A stretch of 64,000 nucleotides of DNA from CAINVV01 sp964528535 (GTDB lineage Bacteria > Bacteroidota > Bacteroidia > Bacteroidales > Prolixibacteraceae), in the NCBI GenBank assembly GCA_964528535.1, contig CAZGSQ010000002.1, forward strand, positions 35,295 to 99,294, in the 5' to 3' direction. Each line of letters opens with the position of its first letter. Within the stretch, counting starts at the first letter, position 1. Below the pieces are notes generated by a model. The model did not search any database, was not told the origin of the DNA, and saw only the letters and a program-made list of their open reading frames with translations. Below, piece after piece: positions 18,204-26,989 of the stretch. The position numbers and the translations under genes were made by a program.

Positions 18204-18662
18204 ATGGCACCAATATTTAATTCAACGTTTCAGAAATTTGAAGAATTGAAGTCACAAGGATCTTCATTTCATCAATTGCTAATGATGACATCTGAATTGT
18301 TGCGAAATGAAATCCCTCATTATGATTGGGTGGGGTTCTATACATTGGATTCAGCGAATCAAATTTTAGTCTTAGGTCCTTTTTCTGGAAAACCGACTGA
18401 ACATACTCATATTCCAGTTGGAAAAGGTATTTGTGGCCAGGTGGCTGAAAATAACGCAACTTTTATTGTTCAAGATGTTAGTCAACAAGATAACTATCTG
18501 TCTTGTAGCATGGATGTTCAAAGTGAGATAGTGGTACCAATTATGAAAAACAATAAATTTGTTGCAGAAATTGATATTGATTCGCATGCCTATTCGCCAT
18601 TTTCTTCAGATGATGAATACTTTTTGACAGCAATCGCTTTCGAACTTTCAGACTATTTTTAA
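18204..18662 (+). CDS. GAF-domain protein of the fRMsr-like family
   Basis: 152 residues from the ATG at 18204. In-frame starts at 18156 (GTG), 18171 and 18177 would overlap pyrI; I chose the one that avoids overlap. A single GAF domain covers DWVGFYTLDSAN, LVLGPFSGKPTEHTHIPVG, KGICGQVAE, NYLSCSMDVQSEIVVPI and AEIDIDSHAYSPF. The fold is that of free methionine-(R)-sulfoxide reductase. Cysteines are kept in GICG and YLSC, but the cysteine expected just before the IPxGKG segment in the E. coli enzyme is replaced (PTEHTHI). Activity as fRMsr is therefore uncertain; it belongs to the common PTEHTRI subgroup often annotated simply as a GAF protein. It may be cotranscribed with pyrBI. Confidence 0.82.
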   Translation: MAPIFNSTFQKFEELKSQGSSFHQLLMMTSELLRNEIPHYDWVGFYTLDSANQILVLGPFSGKPTEHTHIPVGKGICGQVAENNATFIVQDVSQQDNYLSCSMDVQSEIVVPIMKNNKFVAEIDIDSHAYSPFSSDDEYFLTAIAFELSDYF

Positions 18663-19123
18663 CGAATTCTGTCAATAGATTTAACCAAATCTTCATCTTT
18701 TTTAATTCCTCTCATCGCCAGGTATATCAGAATCATGGCTATTAATGGAAAAGTGAAAGTTGGTTGCATTGAATAACTTCCCCCAAGAAGACCTCTTATT
18801 TTCCAAATGTCGAAATACATCATGCTGGTTAAACCTAATAGTAGCATCACAGTCAAATTGGAGAATATCAATTGCCGCTTCCTATTTCTGTATTGGAAGA
18901 TTATCAGGTTTATCATTAACAAAATCACCGAGGAAAGGAGAAGAACAAGCCAGAATTCCTGGGTCTTTTCAACTTCCAACGAATCAGTTGACTTTAAACC
19001 CGATAAATACAACCAGTACATATTTTTATCTTTGCCTATAAATTCTGCAATTGGGAAAAAAAATAGGGATGCAATCAAGAGATCTGCAAGTAAGAGATAA
19101 AGCGTTTGGATTCTTTGTATCAT
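18659..19123 (-). CDS. DUF4293 family membrane protein
   Basis: 154 residues from the ATG at 19123 (MIQRIQTLYLLLADLL), the characteristic family start; a start 21 bp further upstream is less likely. Four transmembrane helices are visible, at approximately residues 5-22, 48-68, 75-95 and 112-132. The protein ends with the typical LVKSIDRIR. The family is restricted to Bacteroidota and has no assigned function. The 3' end overlaps the convergent GAF gene by 4 bp. TACTTTTG at 19142-19149 on the minus strand is a good -7 box for this gene. Confidence 0.85.
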   Translation of the reverse strand: MIQRIQTLYLLLADLLIASLFFFPIAEFIGKDKNMYWLYLSGLKSTDSLEVEKTQEFWLVLLLSSVILLMINLIIFQYRNRKRQLIFSNLTVMLLLGLTSMMYFDIWKIRGLLGGSYSMQPTFTFPLIAMILIYLAMRGIKKDEDLVKSIDRIR

Positions 19124-19207
19124 GATCAATTTTATATGTGACAAAAGTAAAAAATTTCAGGATCATCTTACTTTTATTTAACTTTGAACTACACCAATTC
19201 TATTATT

Positions 19208-20077
19208 ATGAGAGTTATCGAGCCTTCTGAATTAATTATTAATCCTGATGGATCAATTTTCCATCTTCATATTTTACCTGAACAACTGGCTGATAATATA
19301 ATACTTGTCGGAGACCCTGGTAGGGTGAAAATGATTTCAGATTTTTTTGACAGCATAGAATCCCAAACCGAAAACCGTGAATTCGTATCAGCAACTGGAT
19401 TATTTCGATCAAAGCGAATCACCGTACTTTCAACAGGAATTGGTACAGATAACATTGATATCGTTGTCAATGAGTTGGATGCCTTAGCCAACATAGATTT
19501 GAAAACCAGAAGTGTAAAAGACAACCCAAGGTCTCTAAATATTATTCGGATTGGAACCTCCGGTGGATTACAAGGAGACATACCTGTTGATGCATTTTTG
19601 GCATCCAGAAAGGCAATCGGATTTGATGGCCTGCTCAATTTTTATGAACGCCGGAATGAGGTGGCTGACCTACCATTTGAAAAGGCTTTTAAGGCTCATG
19701 TTCAATGGAATACTCTTCTTCCTTCACCTTATGTGGTGGAATCAGATATTGAATTGTATGATAGAATCGTTGATAAGGATTTTACTTCTGGAGTTACAAT
19801 TTCAGCGCCAGGATTTTATGGTCCACAAGGACGTGAGCTAAGATTGAAGATCGTGGATAAATTTATCAATGATAAAATTGAGACCTTTAGATTTAACAAT
19901 CAAAGGATTACAAATTATGAAATGGAATGCTCCGCAATTTATGGATTAAGCAAACTATTAGGACACAAAGCATTAACAGTTTGTATTGTTATTGCCAACA
20001 GGGTTTCGAAAAAGGCGAATGAAAATTACAAACCTGTCATGGCAAAATTGGTTCAAATAATTCTCGAACGAATCTAA
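19208..20077 (+). CDS. Nucleoside phosphorylase (PNP/UDP family)
   Basis: 289 residues from the ATG at 19208; an in-frame TTG at 19184 is less likely. The NP-I family fold is shown by LVGDPGRVKMISDFF near the start, the phosphate-binding glycines of STGIGTDNIDIVVNEL, the RIGTSGGLQGDIP block and the NYEMECSAIYGLSKLLG motif, with the ribose/phosphate-site glutamate. It phosphorolyses a nucleoside (probably uridine or a purine nucleoside) in salvage. The specificity is not certain. TAACTTTG at 19179-19186 is a possible -7 box. The next gene starts 1 bp after the stop, so the two form an operon. Confidence 0.9.
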   Translation: MRVIEPSELIINPDGSIFHLHILPEQLADNIILVGDPGRVKMISDFFDSIESQTENREFVSATGLFRSKRITVLSTGIGTDNIDIVVNELDALANIDLKTRSVKDNPRSLNIIRIGTSGGLQGDIPVDAFLASRKAIGFDGLLNFYERRNEVADLPFEKAFKAHVQWNTLLPSPYVVESDIELYDRIVDKDFTSGVTISAPGFYGPQGRELRLKIVDKFINDKIETFRFNNQRITNYEMECSAIYGLSKLLGHKALTVCIVIANRVSKKANENYKPVMAKLVQIILERI

Positions 20078-20078
20078 A

Positions 20079-20954
20079 ATGTCACTTCACATTCCCACCA
20101 TCGAAGCCCTCCTAACACTTCTGGATGATCAGGATCAAGTCGTTTATGTACCGGTCAAAGAGAAGCTGATTTCTTTTGGTTCGACTGTGTTACCTCGTCT
20201 GGAGGAAGCGCTCTTTTTTGCAAAATCATCTGATCATGCAAAAAAAATTGAGGAAATCATTGCTCATTTGAAAAAGGAGATCATTTTGCAGGAGATGAAT
20301 AAATGGATCAACAATGAAAGCAGAACCCTATTGGAGGGTTGGCTATTGATCTCCTCTATTCATCACCCAAATATTTCAAAAGAAAAAATTGAAGGAGGCA
20401 TCTACAAGATCTATAGGGACGCATGGCTGGAAATAACAGAGTCGATGACTTCCTTGGAAAAAGTAGCTGTTATAAATCATATCTTATTTAAAATCAATCA
20501 CTTTGATATTTCTGCTTCCGATGATCCAATTATTGAAAATATTGTATTGGACAAGCTATTGTTTTCAAAAAAAGGCGATGTCTATTCTTTGAGCATCTTG
20601 TATCTCATCGTAGCCCGAAATTTGAATTTGAATCTTTTACCAATCATGTTGGCCAATAAATTATTACTCGTTTATGAAGATAAAATGGCAACTTCATTGG
20701 CATATGGATCATCATCTGATAAGTATCTGTTTTACATCAATGTAGGCCATATGGGTTCTATTATAAGTCCAAAAGAAGTTCAATTTTTGTATGATAAATC
20801 ACAAAAATATGGCAAAACTTTCACTCGCCAGGAGTCAGATTTTAGTCTTATAAAGAAACTTCTTAATCTGATGTATTTAATTTACACCAGTGAAAATGAC
20901 AAAGAGAGATTGCTGCTAACAGAAGATGTTCTCGTCTTGATGGAAGGACATTGA
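20079..20954 (+). CDS. SirB1/transglutaminase-like family protein (no cysteine)
   Basis: 291 residues. The central part (KKGDVYSLSILYLIVARNLNLN-like helix, then LPIMLANKLLLVY) matches the Transglut_core2/SirB1 family, a degenerate transglutaminase fold. The whole protein contains no cysteine, and the histidine usually found in the LPxHF segment is replaced (LANKLLLVY). It cannot be a thiol enzyme and is more likely a structural or binding member. It starts 1 bp after the nucleoside phosphorylase stop, so the two are cotranscribed. The function is unknown. Confidence 0.75.
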   Translation: MSLHIPTIEALLTLLDDQDQVVYVPVKEKLISFGSTVLPRLEEALFFAKSSDHAKKIEEIIAHLKKEIILQEMNKWINNESRTLLEGWLLISSIHHPNISKEKIEGGIYKIYRDAWLEITESMTSLEKVAVINHILFKINHFDISASDDPIIENIVLDKLLFSKKGDVYSLSILYLIVARNLNLNLLPIMLANKLLLVYEDKMATSLAYGSSSDKYLFYINVGHMGSIISPKEVQFLYDKSQKYGKTFTRQESDFSLIKKLLNLMYLIYTSENDKERLLLTEDVLVLMEGH

Positions 20955-21016
20955 TCGAGAGAGAAATTTTTTAAATACCTTCTTGTACAGTCTCTCAGAT
21001 GTATGAAGAGCCTCTA

Positions 21017-22573
21017 TTATTTTGCATAATTGACGGCACGTGTCTCCCTTATCACTGTAATTTTTACCTGACCAGGGTAGGTCATTTCATCTTGAATCTT
21101 TTTGGCGATATCATACGAGAGACTTTCAGCCTCAGCATCTGTCATTTTATCACTTCCAACAATAACACGTAATTCACGACCTGCCTGAATGGCGTAGGTC
21201 TTGGTCACGCCAGGATAGGAAAGTGCCATATTTTCAAGATCATTCAACCTTTTGATATATGATTCGACAGCTTCCCTTCTGGCCCCTGGGCGTGCTCCTG
21301 AAATTGCATCGCATGCTTGAACGAGTGGTGCCAGCAGAGTTTCCATTTCAACTTCTTCGTGATGAGATCCGATGGCATTGCAAATATCCGGTTTCTCTTT
21401 GTACTTCTCTGCAAGTTTCATACCAAGCACTGCATGAGGTAATTCAGGTTCATCGTCCGGAACTTTACCAATATCGTGAAGTAGTCCGGCACGCTTCGCC
21501 TTTTTGGGATTTAAGCCAAGTTCTGCGGCCATAATGGCACAAAGGTTGGCTGTTTCACGAGAATGTTGCAAAAGGTTTTGGCCATATGAAGAACGGTATT
21601 TCATTTTTCCAATCAGCCTAATTAACTCGGGATGCATTCCATGAATACCTAAGTCTATGGTTGTCCGCTTCCCTGTTTCGATGATCTCTTCTTCTACCTG
21701 TTTTTTTACTTTGTTCACCACTTCTTCTATTCTTGCAGGGTGAATTCGTCCGTCTGTGACCAATTGGTGCAAAGCCAGTCTGGCGATTTCCCGTCTCACA
21801 GGATCAAATCCGGAAAGGACAATTGCTTCAGGTGTATCATCTACAATTATTTCAACGCCTGTGGCAGCTTCTAATGCCCTGATATTCCTGCCTTCACGAC
21901 CAATGATCCGACCTTTGATCTCATCACTCTCAATGTGAAAAACAGTTACTGCATTTTCAATGGCAGTCTCTGAAGCAACACGTTGAATTGATTTTACAAT
22001 AATTTTCTTGGCCTCTTTGTTGGCATTCATCTTTGCCTCGTCCATTATCTCTTGAATGTAAGACATTGCCTCCGTCTTCGCTTCATTTTTTAATGAATCA
22101 ATCAATTGTGTTTTTGCCTCGTCAGCCGAAATTCCAGAAACAGATTCTAACTGTTCGATCTGTTTCTTGTGCATCCGCTCAAGATCTTCGTTTTTCTGTT
22201 CAATTAATTCTAATTGCGCTGTAAGATTTTCCTTCAAAGAATCAGCTTCCTGTTTTGCAATCTCTGATTCCTTTATTTTCCTGAGCAATTCTTCTTTTCG
22301 TTGTAAGTGAATAGCCTCTCTTTGCTTCAACTTATTCTCCGCTCCAACAATGCGCTGATTACGTTCATTGATATACAACTCATGATCAGCTTTCAGTTGA
22401 ATAAACTTTTCTTTAGCCTGAATAGCTTTTTTTTCTTTAATAATTTCTGACTGAACTTCGGCTTCTTTTATCAAATTACTGCTTTTGGCATGAAGCAGAA
22501 AATCCCATAAGAAATAAGATCCGGCTCCTCCAGCTAAAATTGCTACCAAACCTACTATTAGTGTTGTGACCAT
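21017..22573 (-). CDS. rny: Ribonuclease Y
   Basis: 518 residues, typical length. An N-terminal membrane anchor (~3-22) leads into a long coiled coil (~30-190), then a KH domain with the IKGRIIGREGRNIRALE signature, and an HD domain with AGLLHDIGKVPDDE and NAIGSHHEE. It is an endoribonuclease at the membrane that initiates mRNA turnover. All metal-binding motifs are intact. It sits on the minus strand behind the zapA operon (about 110 bp downstream of zapA) and may be cotranscribed with it. Confidence 0.97.
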   Translation of the reverse strand: MVTTLIVGLVAILAGGAGSYFLWDFLLHAKSSNLIKEAEVQSEIIKEKKAIQAKEKFIQLKADHELYINERNQRIVGAENKLKQREAIHLQRKEELLRKIKESEIAKQEADSLKENLTAQLELIEQKNEDLERMHKKQIEQLESVSGISADEAKTQLIDSLKNEAKTEAMSYIQEIMDEAKMNANKEAKKIIVKSIQRVASETAIENAVTVFHIESDEIKGRIIGREGRNIRALEAATGVEIIVDDTPEAIVLSGFDPVRREIARLALHQLVTDGRIHPARIEEVVNKVKKQVEEEIIETGKRTTIDLGIHGMHPELIRLIGKMKYRSSYGQNLLQHSRETANLCAIMAAELGLNPKKAKRAGLLHDIGKVPDDEPELPHAVLGMKLAEKYKEKPDICNAIGSHHEEVEMETLLAPLVQACDAISGARPGARREAVESYIKRLNDLENMALSYPGVTKTYAIQAGRELRVIVGSDKMTDAEAESLSYDIAKKIQDEMTYPGQVKITVIRETRAVNYAK

Positions 22574-22681
22574 ATTAAAAATTTATTATATTAAAAAAAA
22601 TACCGCAATCCGAAACTTTTTCATTGGTCATAAACCAATTAAAAAGAATAAGATGCGGCAAAATATATTGACTAAAATAAC

Positions 22682-22975
22682 CTATATCTCTTTCTCGATG
22701 TACTCTGCTAAAAAGTCGTTCAAGTGTTCCAGTTCTTCAACAAGCGGCGAATACTCCACCTGCTTCTCGCTGTCAAACTTTTGGATCACAAATTGCAAAG
22801 TTGCCATCGCAAGACAATCCTGAATGTCTTTAGATGCATATCTTTGTTTGTACTGAACTACTTTGTCGTTGATAATCTTCGCTGCCTTCCTAATGTTTTC
22901 CTCTTCATTTCTATCTATTCGAAGTGGATACAACCGATCGGCTATATTGACATTTATCGAAAGTTTATCATCCAT
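22682..22975 (-). CDS. zapA: Cell division protein ZapA
   Basis: 97 residues. The N-terminal strand-rich part has LSINVNIADRLYPLRIDRNE and the long helix starts with EENIRKAAKIINDKV. ZapA binds and bundles FtsZ at the Z-ring. The alanine-rich DCLAMATLQFVIQKF segment is also typical. It follows the 99-residue coiled-coil gene by 10 bp and probably shares its promoter. Confidence 0.9.
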   Translation of the reverse strand: MDDKLSINVNIADRLYPLRIDRNEEENIRKAAKIINDKVVQYKQRYASKDIQDCLAMATLQFVIQKFDSEKQVEYSPLVEELEHLNDFLAEYIEKEI

Positions 22976-22985
22976 AGCAGGCGGA

Positions 22986-23285
22986 TTACTTATTTAAAAG
23001 TGAAATACATTTATCAATCTCCCGCACCAATCTATTTATCTTAATTTTAGCTTCGTGTGAACCATCATCCACACCTGCCAAAGATTTCGCAAATTTTAAA
23101 TCCTCATTCTTTTTTGACAGATCCTGATTCGATATGGTTAATAAATTCACCTGCTCCTTCAGTCTCTTCTTCTCTTCGAGTTGTACCAATCGATCGGTAT
23201 TCATCTTTTGATGCATACCGATCATCTTGTCGAGATTTTCTTTAAATTCTCGTAATAAAAGAGTTTCCCGCTCTGTCATATTCAA
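22986..23285 (-). CDS. Small coiled-coil protein upstream of zapA
   Basis: 99 residues, almost entirely helical with heptad-like spacing (LEEKKRLKEQVNLLTISNQ, LSKKNEDLKFAKSL). No membrane segment. Genes of this size and character are regularly found before zapA in Bacteroidota; a ZapB-like or FtsZ-ring accessory role is inference from position. A second in-frame ATG lies two codons downstream (MTERE), so the exact start is uncertain. A strong promoter lies at 23298-23328. Confidence 0.8.
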   Translation of the reverse strand: MNMTERETLLLREFKENLDKMIGMHQKMNTDRLVQLEEKKRLKEQVNLLTISNQDLSKKNEDLKFAKSLAGVDDGSHEAKIKINRLVREIDKCISLLNK

Positions 23286-23297
23286 GGATTACTGTTA

Positions 23298-23328
23298 CAA
23301 AGTTAACATTAAAATCAATATACCCAAA
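23298..23328 (-). promoter_or_regulatory. Bacteroidota-type promoter of the coiled-coil/zapA operon
   Basis: Read on the minus strand: TTTG (23328-23325), a 19-bp spacer, then TAACTTTG (23305-23298). It matches the Bacteroidota consensus. The start codon at 23285 is ~13 bp downstream, so the leader is very short. Confidence 0.65.
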
Positions 23329-23399
23329 TATTAGCCCTTCCAAATATCTGTGAATGCTTCAAAGATTATTACTTTAGCCACACTGAAACAGGAGCAATC

Positions 23400-25118
23400 A
23401 TGATCAAAAAAACGTTTGTTTTCATCATCCTTCTTGTCCATCTACAACCGCTTCAAGGCCAATTTAATGGTAAGTTATCTTATCTCCCTCCCTTGAAAGG
23501 ACCCTTTTCCTTTTCAGGAGGTTTTGGTGAATTGCGCCTAAATCATTTTCATACAGGATTAGATTTTCGAACAGCTGGTCAAATCGGTATTCCTGTTCTT
23601 GCCGCAAAAAGCGGAACCATTGTTCGTGTAACTGTCTCACCATCGGGATATGGCCATGCTCTTTATCTTCGACATTCAGATGGTAATACAACTGTATATG
23701 GTCATCTGTCGCGTTTTCACCCAAAAATTGAAGAGTATGTTAAATCAGAAGAATATCGCCTCAAGAATTTCGCTGTTGATCTAAATATCTCAACCGACAA
23801 ATTTTCTTTTGAAAAAGGTGACACAATTGCATGGTCAGGTAATACAGGCAGTTCAGGTGGTCCACATCTTCATTTCGAAATAAGAAATTCAGAGTCAGAA
23901 AGGCCACAAAACCCCCTTTTTTACTTAACAAGCATACAGGATAATAGTTCCCCACGTATCACCTCACTATTTTTGTACCCTTTATCTGTTGCGAGTCATG
24001 TCAATAAAAGCAGAAACAAACAGAAGTTCGAGACGCAGTGCTCCAAAAGAAATTCAACACTAAGAATTCAAACACTGCCTGAAGTTTTTGGAGAAATAGG
24101 CATAGGAATTCAAACAGAAGATGATTTTAATGGAATTGGACTGAAATGCGGCATTTATTCGGCTGAATTATTTGTTGATCAGGAATTTGTTTTCTCATTT
24201 AAAATGGATCATCTGGCATTTGATCAGGGAAGATATGTAAATAGCCACATCGACTTTGAGGATCTGGTGAAGAACAGACGATGGATTCATCGGCTGTTTC
24301 TTCAACCTGGTAACAAAATGGATATTTACTCCACTAATTCAGACAAAGGAATACTTCATTTGACGGACGGAAAAATTCATCAGGTAAAGATTGTTGTAGC
24401 GGATGCTTTCAATAATACTAATGTTCTATCATTTAAGCTATTGTCGAAAAAAGAAATTCTCCCTACCCCTCATCAAGTAAGTTATACGAAACATTTTGAT
24501 TTTAATCAATCAAATGGATTTGAAAATTCAGAACTAAAAATTGGACTTCCAGCAGAATCATTGTATGACAACTTAAATTTTGAATATCTTGGTGAGACGG
24601 CGAAAAGTTCATACTTTTCCCAGATACATCATATTCACAATCAATTTGTTCCATTGCATAAAGCTTATTTTCTGGCCATTAAAACTCATTCTATTCCCTA
24701 CAAATACCAGTCAAAAGCACTGATTGTGAAAATAGAATCTTCTGGGAGGTTAAATTCAGTTGGAGGAGATTACAAAGAAAAATGGATAACAGCCTATCCA
24801 CGTGCATTTGGAAATTTTGCAGTTGTATTGGATACCATTCCACCTGTAATCAAAGCGCTAAGCATCAAGGAAAACAAGATTCTCATCAACAAGAGTAAAA
24901 TTGAATTCAAAATCACTGACAATCTTTCGGGAATTGGGAGCTATAGAGGAGAAATTGATGGATCTTGGGTCTTGTTTGAGTACGATGCAAAAACGAATAC
25001 TATTTTCTATTTACTTGATAAACAAAGAATCACGATGAATAAAACCCACAATCTGGTTCTATCAGTGGATGATGAAAGAAACAACAGGACTGAATACAAG
25101 GCGAATTTTTACTTGTGA
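23400..25118 (+). CDS. M23 family metallopeptidase, exported
   Basis: 572 residues with a signal peptide (MIKKTFVFIILLVHLQPLQGQ). The LytM/M23 domain (~40-175) holds the zinc ligands in NHFHTGLDFRT and the HLHFEIRN motif, with the VYGHLSRF histidine between them. The family cuts peptidoglycan cross-bridges. The remaining ~390 residues are beta-rich; the C-terminus (DTIPPVIKALSIKEN, KITDNLSGIGSYRGEIDG) resembles a bacterial Ig-like domain. It sits divergent from the zapA operon. A role in wall remodelling or division is consistent with that context but not shown. Confidence 0.92.
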   Translation: MIKKTFVFIILLVHLQPLQGQFNGKLSYLPPLKGPFSFSGGFGELRLNHFHTGLDFRTAGQIGIPVLAAKSGTIVRVTVSPSGYGHALYLRHSDGNTTVYGHLSRFHPKIEEYVKSEEYRLKNFAVDLNISTDKFSFEKGDTIAWSGNTGSSGGPHLHFEIRNSESERPQNPLFYLTSIQDNSSPRITSLFLYPLSVASHVNKSRNKQKFETQCSKRNSTLRIQTLPEVFGEIGIGIQTEDDFNGIGLKCGIYSAELFVDQEFVFSFKMDHLAFDQGRYVNSHIDFEDLVKNRRWIHRLFLQPGNKMDIYSTNSDKGILHLTDGKIHQVKIVVADAFNNTNVLSFKLLSKKEILPTPHQVSYTKHFDFNQSNGFENSELKIGLPAESLYDNLNFEYLGETAKSSYFSQIHHIHNQFVPLHKAYFLAIKTHSIPYKYQSKALIVKIESSGRLNSVGGDYKEKWITAYPRAFGNFAVVLDTIPPVIKALSIKENKILINKSKIEFKITDNLSGIGSYRGEIDGSWVLFEYDAKTNTIFYLLDKQRITMNKTHNLVLSVDDERNNRTEYKANFYL

Positions 25119-25312
25119 ATTGGTTCCAGTTTTAACAAAATTCTTAAGAAAAATGCTTTTAGTAAATTTGTCAACACATTTACAAGATCAAAATTCCTAT
25201 TTTTGTTGAAAATGAAGAAATCATTTGAGGGATAGAAGAGGTCTTATCAAGATCATTGTTGTGCTTTCACATTGGCAGTCATTTCTGCCAATATTAATCA
25301 ATAATTCAAATT

Positions 25313-26989
25313 ATGAACAGAATTTGTTTAGCTTTTGTGCTAATAATTGGCACCATTCAAATCAACCAGACCACTGCTTGTACAAATTTTCTTATAACAA
25401 AAGGAGCTACAATCAGCGGAACCCCGATGATAACTTATGCAGCCGACTCACACACACTTTATGGAGAGTTATACTTCTGGCCTGCGGCAAACTACAAAGC
25501 TGGAACCATGGTGGATGTTAATGAATGGGATACGGGAAAATTTTTAGGAAAAATCCCACAAGTAGCACATACCTATCAGGTTGTTGGCAATATGAATGAA
25601 CACCAGGTAGCTATAGGTGAAACTACATTTGGAGGAAGGAAAGAACTGGCATCGCAAACTGGCGCAATTGTGGATTATGGAAGTCTGATATACATGACTT
25701 TACAGCGCGCAAAAAGTGCCAGGGAGGCCATAGATGTCATGACTGGAATGGTTAAAGAATTTGGATATGCTTCCAGTGGAGAATCATTCTCAATTGCTGA
25801 TTCTGAAGAGGTTTGGATTCTAGAAATGGTAGGCAAAGGTGAAGGACAGAAAGGCGCTGTTTGGGTGGCACTTAAAATTCCGGATGGCTACATTTCAGGG
25901 CACGCCAATCAGGCCAGAATTACACAATTTCCTTTGAATGATTCAAAAAATTGTCTTTACTCACCTGATGTAATCACTTTTGCAAAAGAAAAGGGTTGGT
26001 TCAAAGGAAAAGATAGTGAGTTTAGCTTCTCAGATACCTATGCTCCCGTCTTGTTTGGCGGTGCCCGTTTTTGTGATGCCCGTGTATGGGCCGGTTTCAA
26101 TCAGGTTAACAAGCAAATGGGTCAATATGAAAATTATGCTTTGGGAAAAATAACTTATGACAAAAACAATTATGCTACAAATCGCATTCCACTTTGGATC
26201 AAGCCAGATGCTCTGCTTACGTTGCAGCAAGTATTTGGAATGATGCGCGATCATTATGAAGGTACCGCCCTGGATATGACAAAGGATCCAGGTGCAGGAC
26301 CATTTGTTTTACCTTACAGATGGCGCCCAATGACCTGGAAAATTGATTCAGTAGCCTACTGTCACGAACGTGCAGTTTCAACACAACAAACAGGATTTTC
26401 ATTCGTAGCACAGTGCCGCCCAACTCTTCCTGATCCAATTGGCGGTTTGCTTTGGTTTGGCGTCGATGACACTTATTCGACCTGCTATATGCCTGTATAT
26501 TGCGGAATTAATAAAATTCCCAATTCAATCAAGGTAGGTAATGGAGATTTTTTGACGTGGTCTGAAACTTCGGCATTCTGGATATTTAATACAGTGGCAA
26601 ATTTCTGTTACCTCCGTTACAACGACATGATCAAAGATGTCAAAAAAGTACAATCCCGGAAGGAAAACGATTTTGTTACATCAGTTCAAGTTAATGATCA
26701 GAAGGCACTTGAGCTTTGGAAAAGAGGAGACAAAGGTTCTGTTGTTAAAACACTTACAACTTTTACAGATACTCAGGTGGAAACGACTGTTAAAGATTGG
26801 AAGGAATTGGGTCACTATTTAATCATTAAGTACAAGGATGGTAACGTGATGAATGAGAAAGACGGAAAATTTGAGCGAAATGAATCAGGAAAATTACCAG
26901 CCCAACCATTACACCCTTCCTATCCTGATTCATGGTACCGTTTGATTATTGACAAGAACAAAGATCATTTTAAGGCAGCAGAGGAATGA
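25313..26989 (+). CDS. C69 family dipeptidase (Ntn hydrolase), exported
   Basis: 558 residues. The signal peptide ends right before the nucleophile cysteine of ACTNFLITKG (Cys about residue 23), as expected for an Ntn hydrolase exposing its N-terminal catalytic cysteine. Family blocks include MNEHQVAIGETTFGGRKEL, WILEMVGKGEGQKGAVWVA, GYISGHANQARI and WWFGVDD-like LLWFGVDDTYSTCYMPVY. It hydrolyses dipeptides outside the cytoplasm. A TATTTTTG box at 25198-25205 is a likely -7 element (no good -33), giving a ~100-nt leader. It overlaps the next gene by 4 bp (ATGA). Confidence 0.93.
   Translation: MNRICLAFVLIIGTIQINQTTACTNFLITKGATISGTPMITYAADSHTLYGELYFWPAANYKAGTMVDVNEWDTGKFLGKIPQVAHTYQVVGNMNEHQVAIGETTFGGRKELASQTGAIVDYGSLIYMTLQRAKSAREAIDVMTGMVKEFGYASSGESFSIADSEEVWILEMVGKGEGQKGAVWVALKIPDGYISGHANQARITQFPLNDSKNCLYSPDVITFAKEKGWFKGKDSEFSFSDTYAPVLFGGARFCDARVWAGFNQVNKQMGQYENYALGKITYDKNNYATNRIPLWIKPDALLTLQQVFGMMRDHYEGTALDMTKDPGAGPFVLPYRWRPMTWKIDSVAYCHERAVSTQQTGFSFVAQCRPTLPDPIGGLLWFGVDDTYSTCYMPVYCGINKIPNSIKVGNGDFLTWSETSAFWIFNTVANFCYLRYNDMIKDVKKVQSRKENDFVTSVQVNDQKALELWKRGDKGSVVKTLTTFTDTQVETTVKDWKELGHYLIIKYKDGNVMNEKDGKFERNESGKLPAQPLHPSYPDSWYRLIIDKNKDHFKAAEE

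Noticed and set aside
20955..21016. Hairpin after the transglutaminase-like gene (GAGAGA ... TCTCTC)
   Set aside because: The arms pair only imperfectly and are too far apart, and no T run follows directly.
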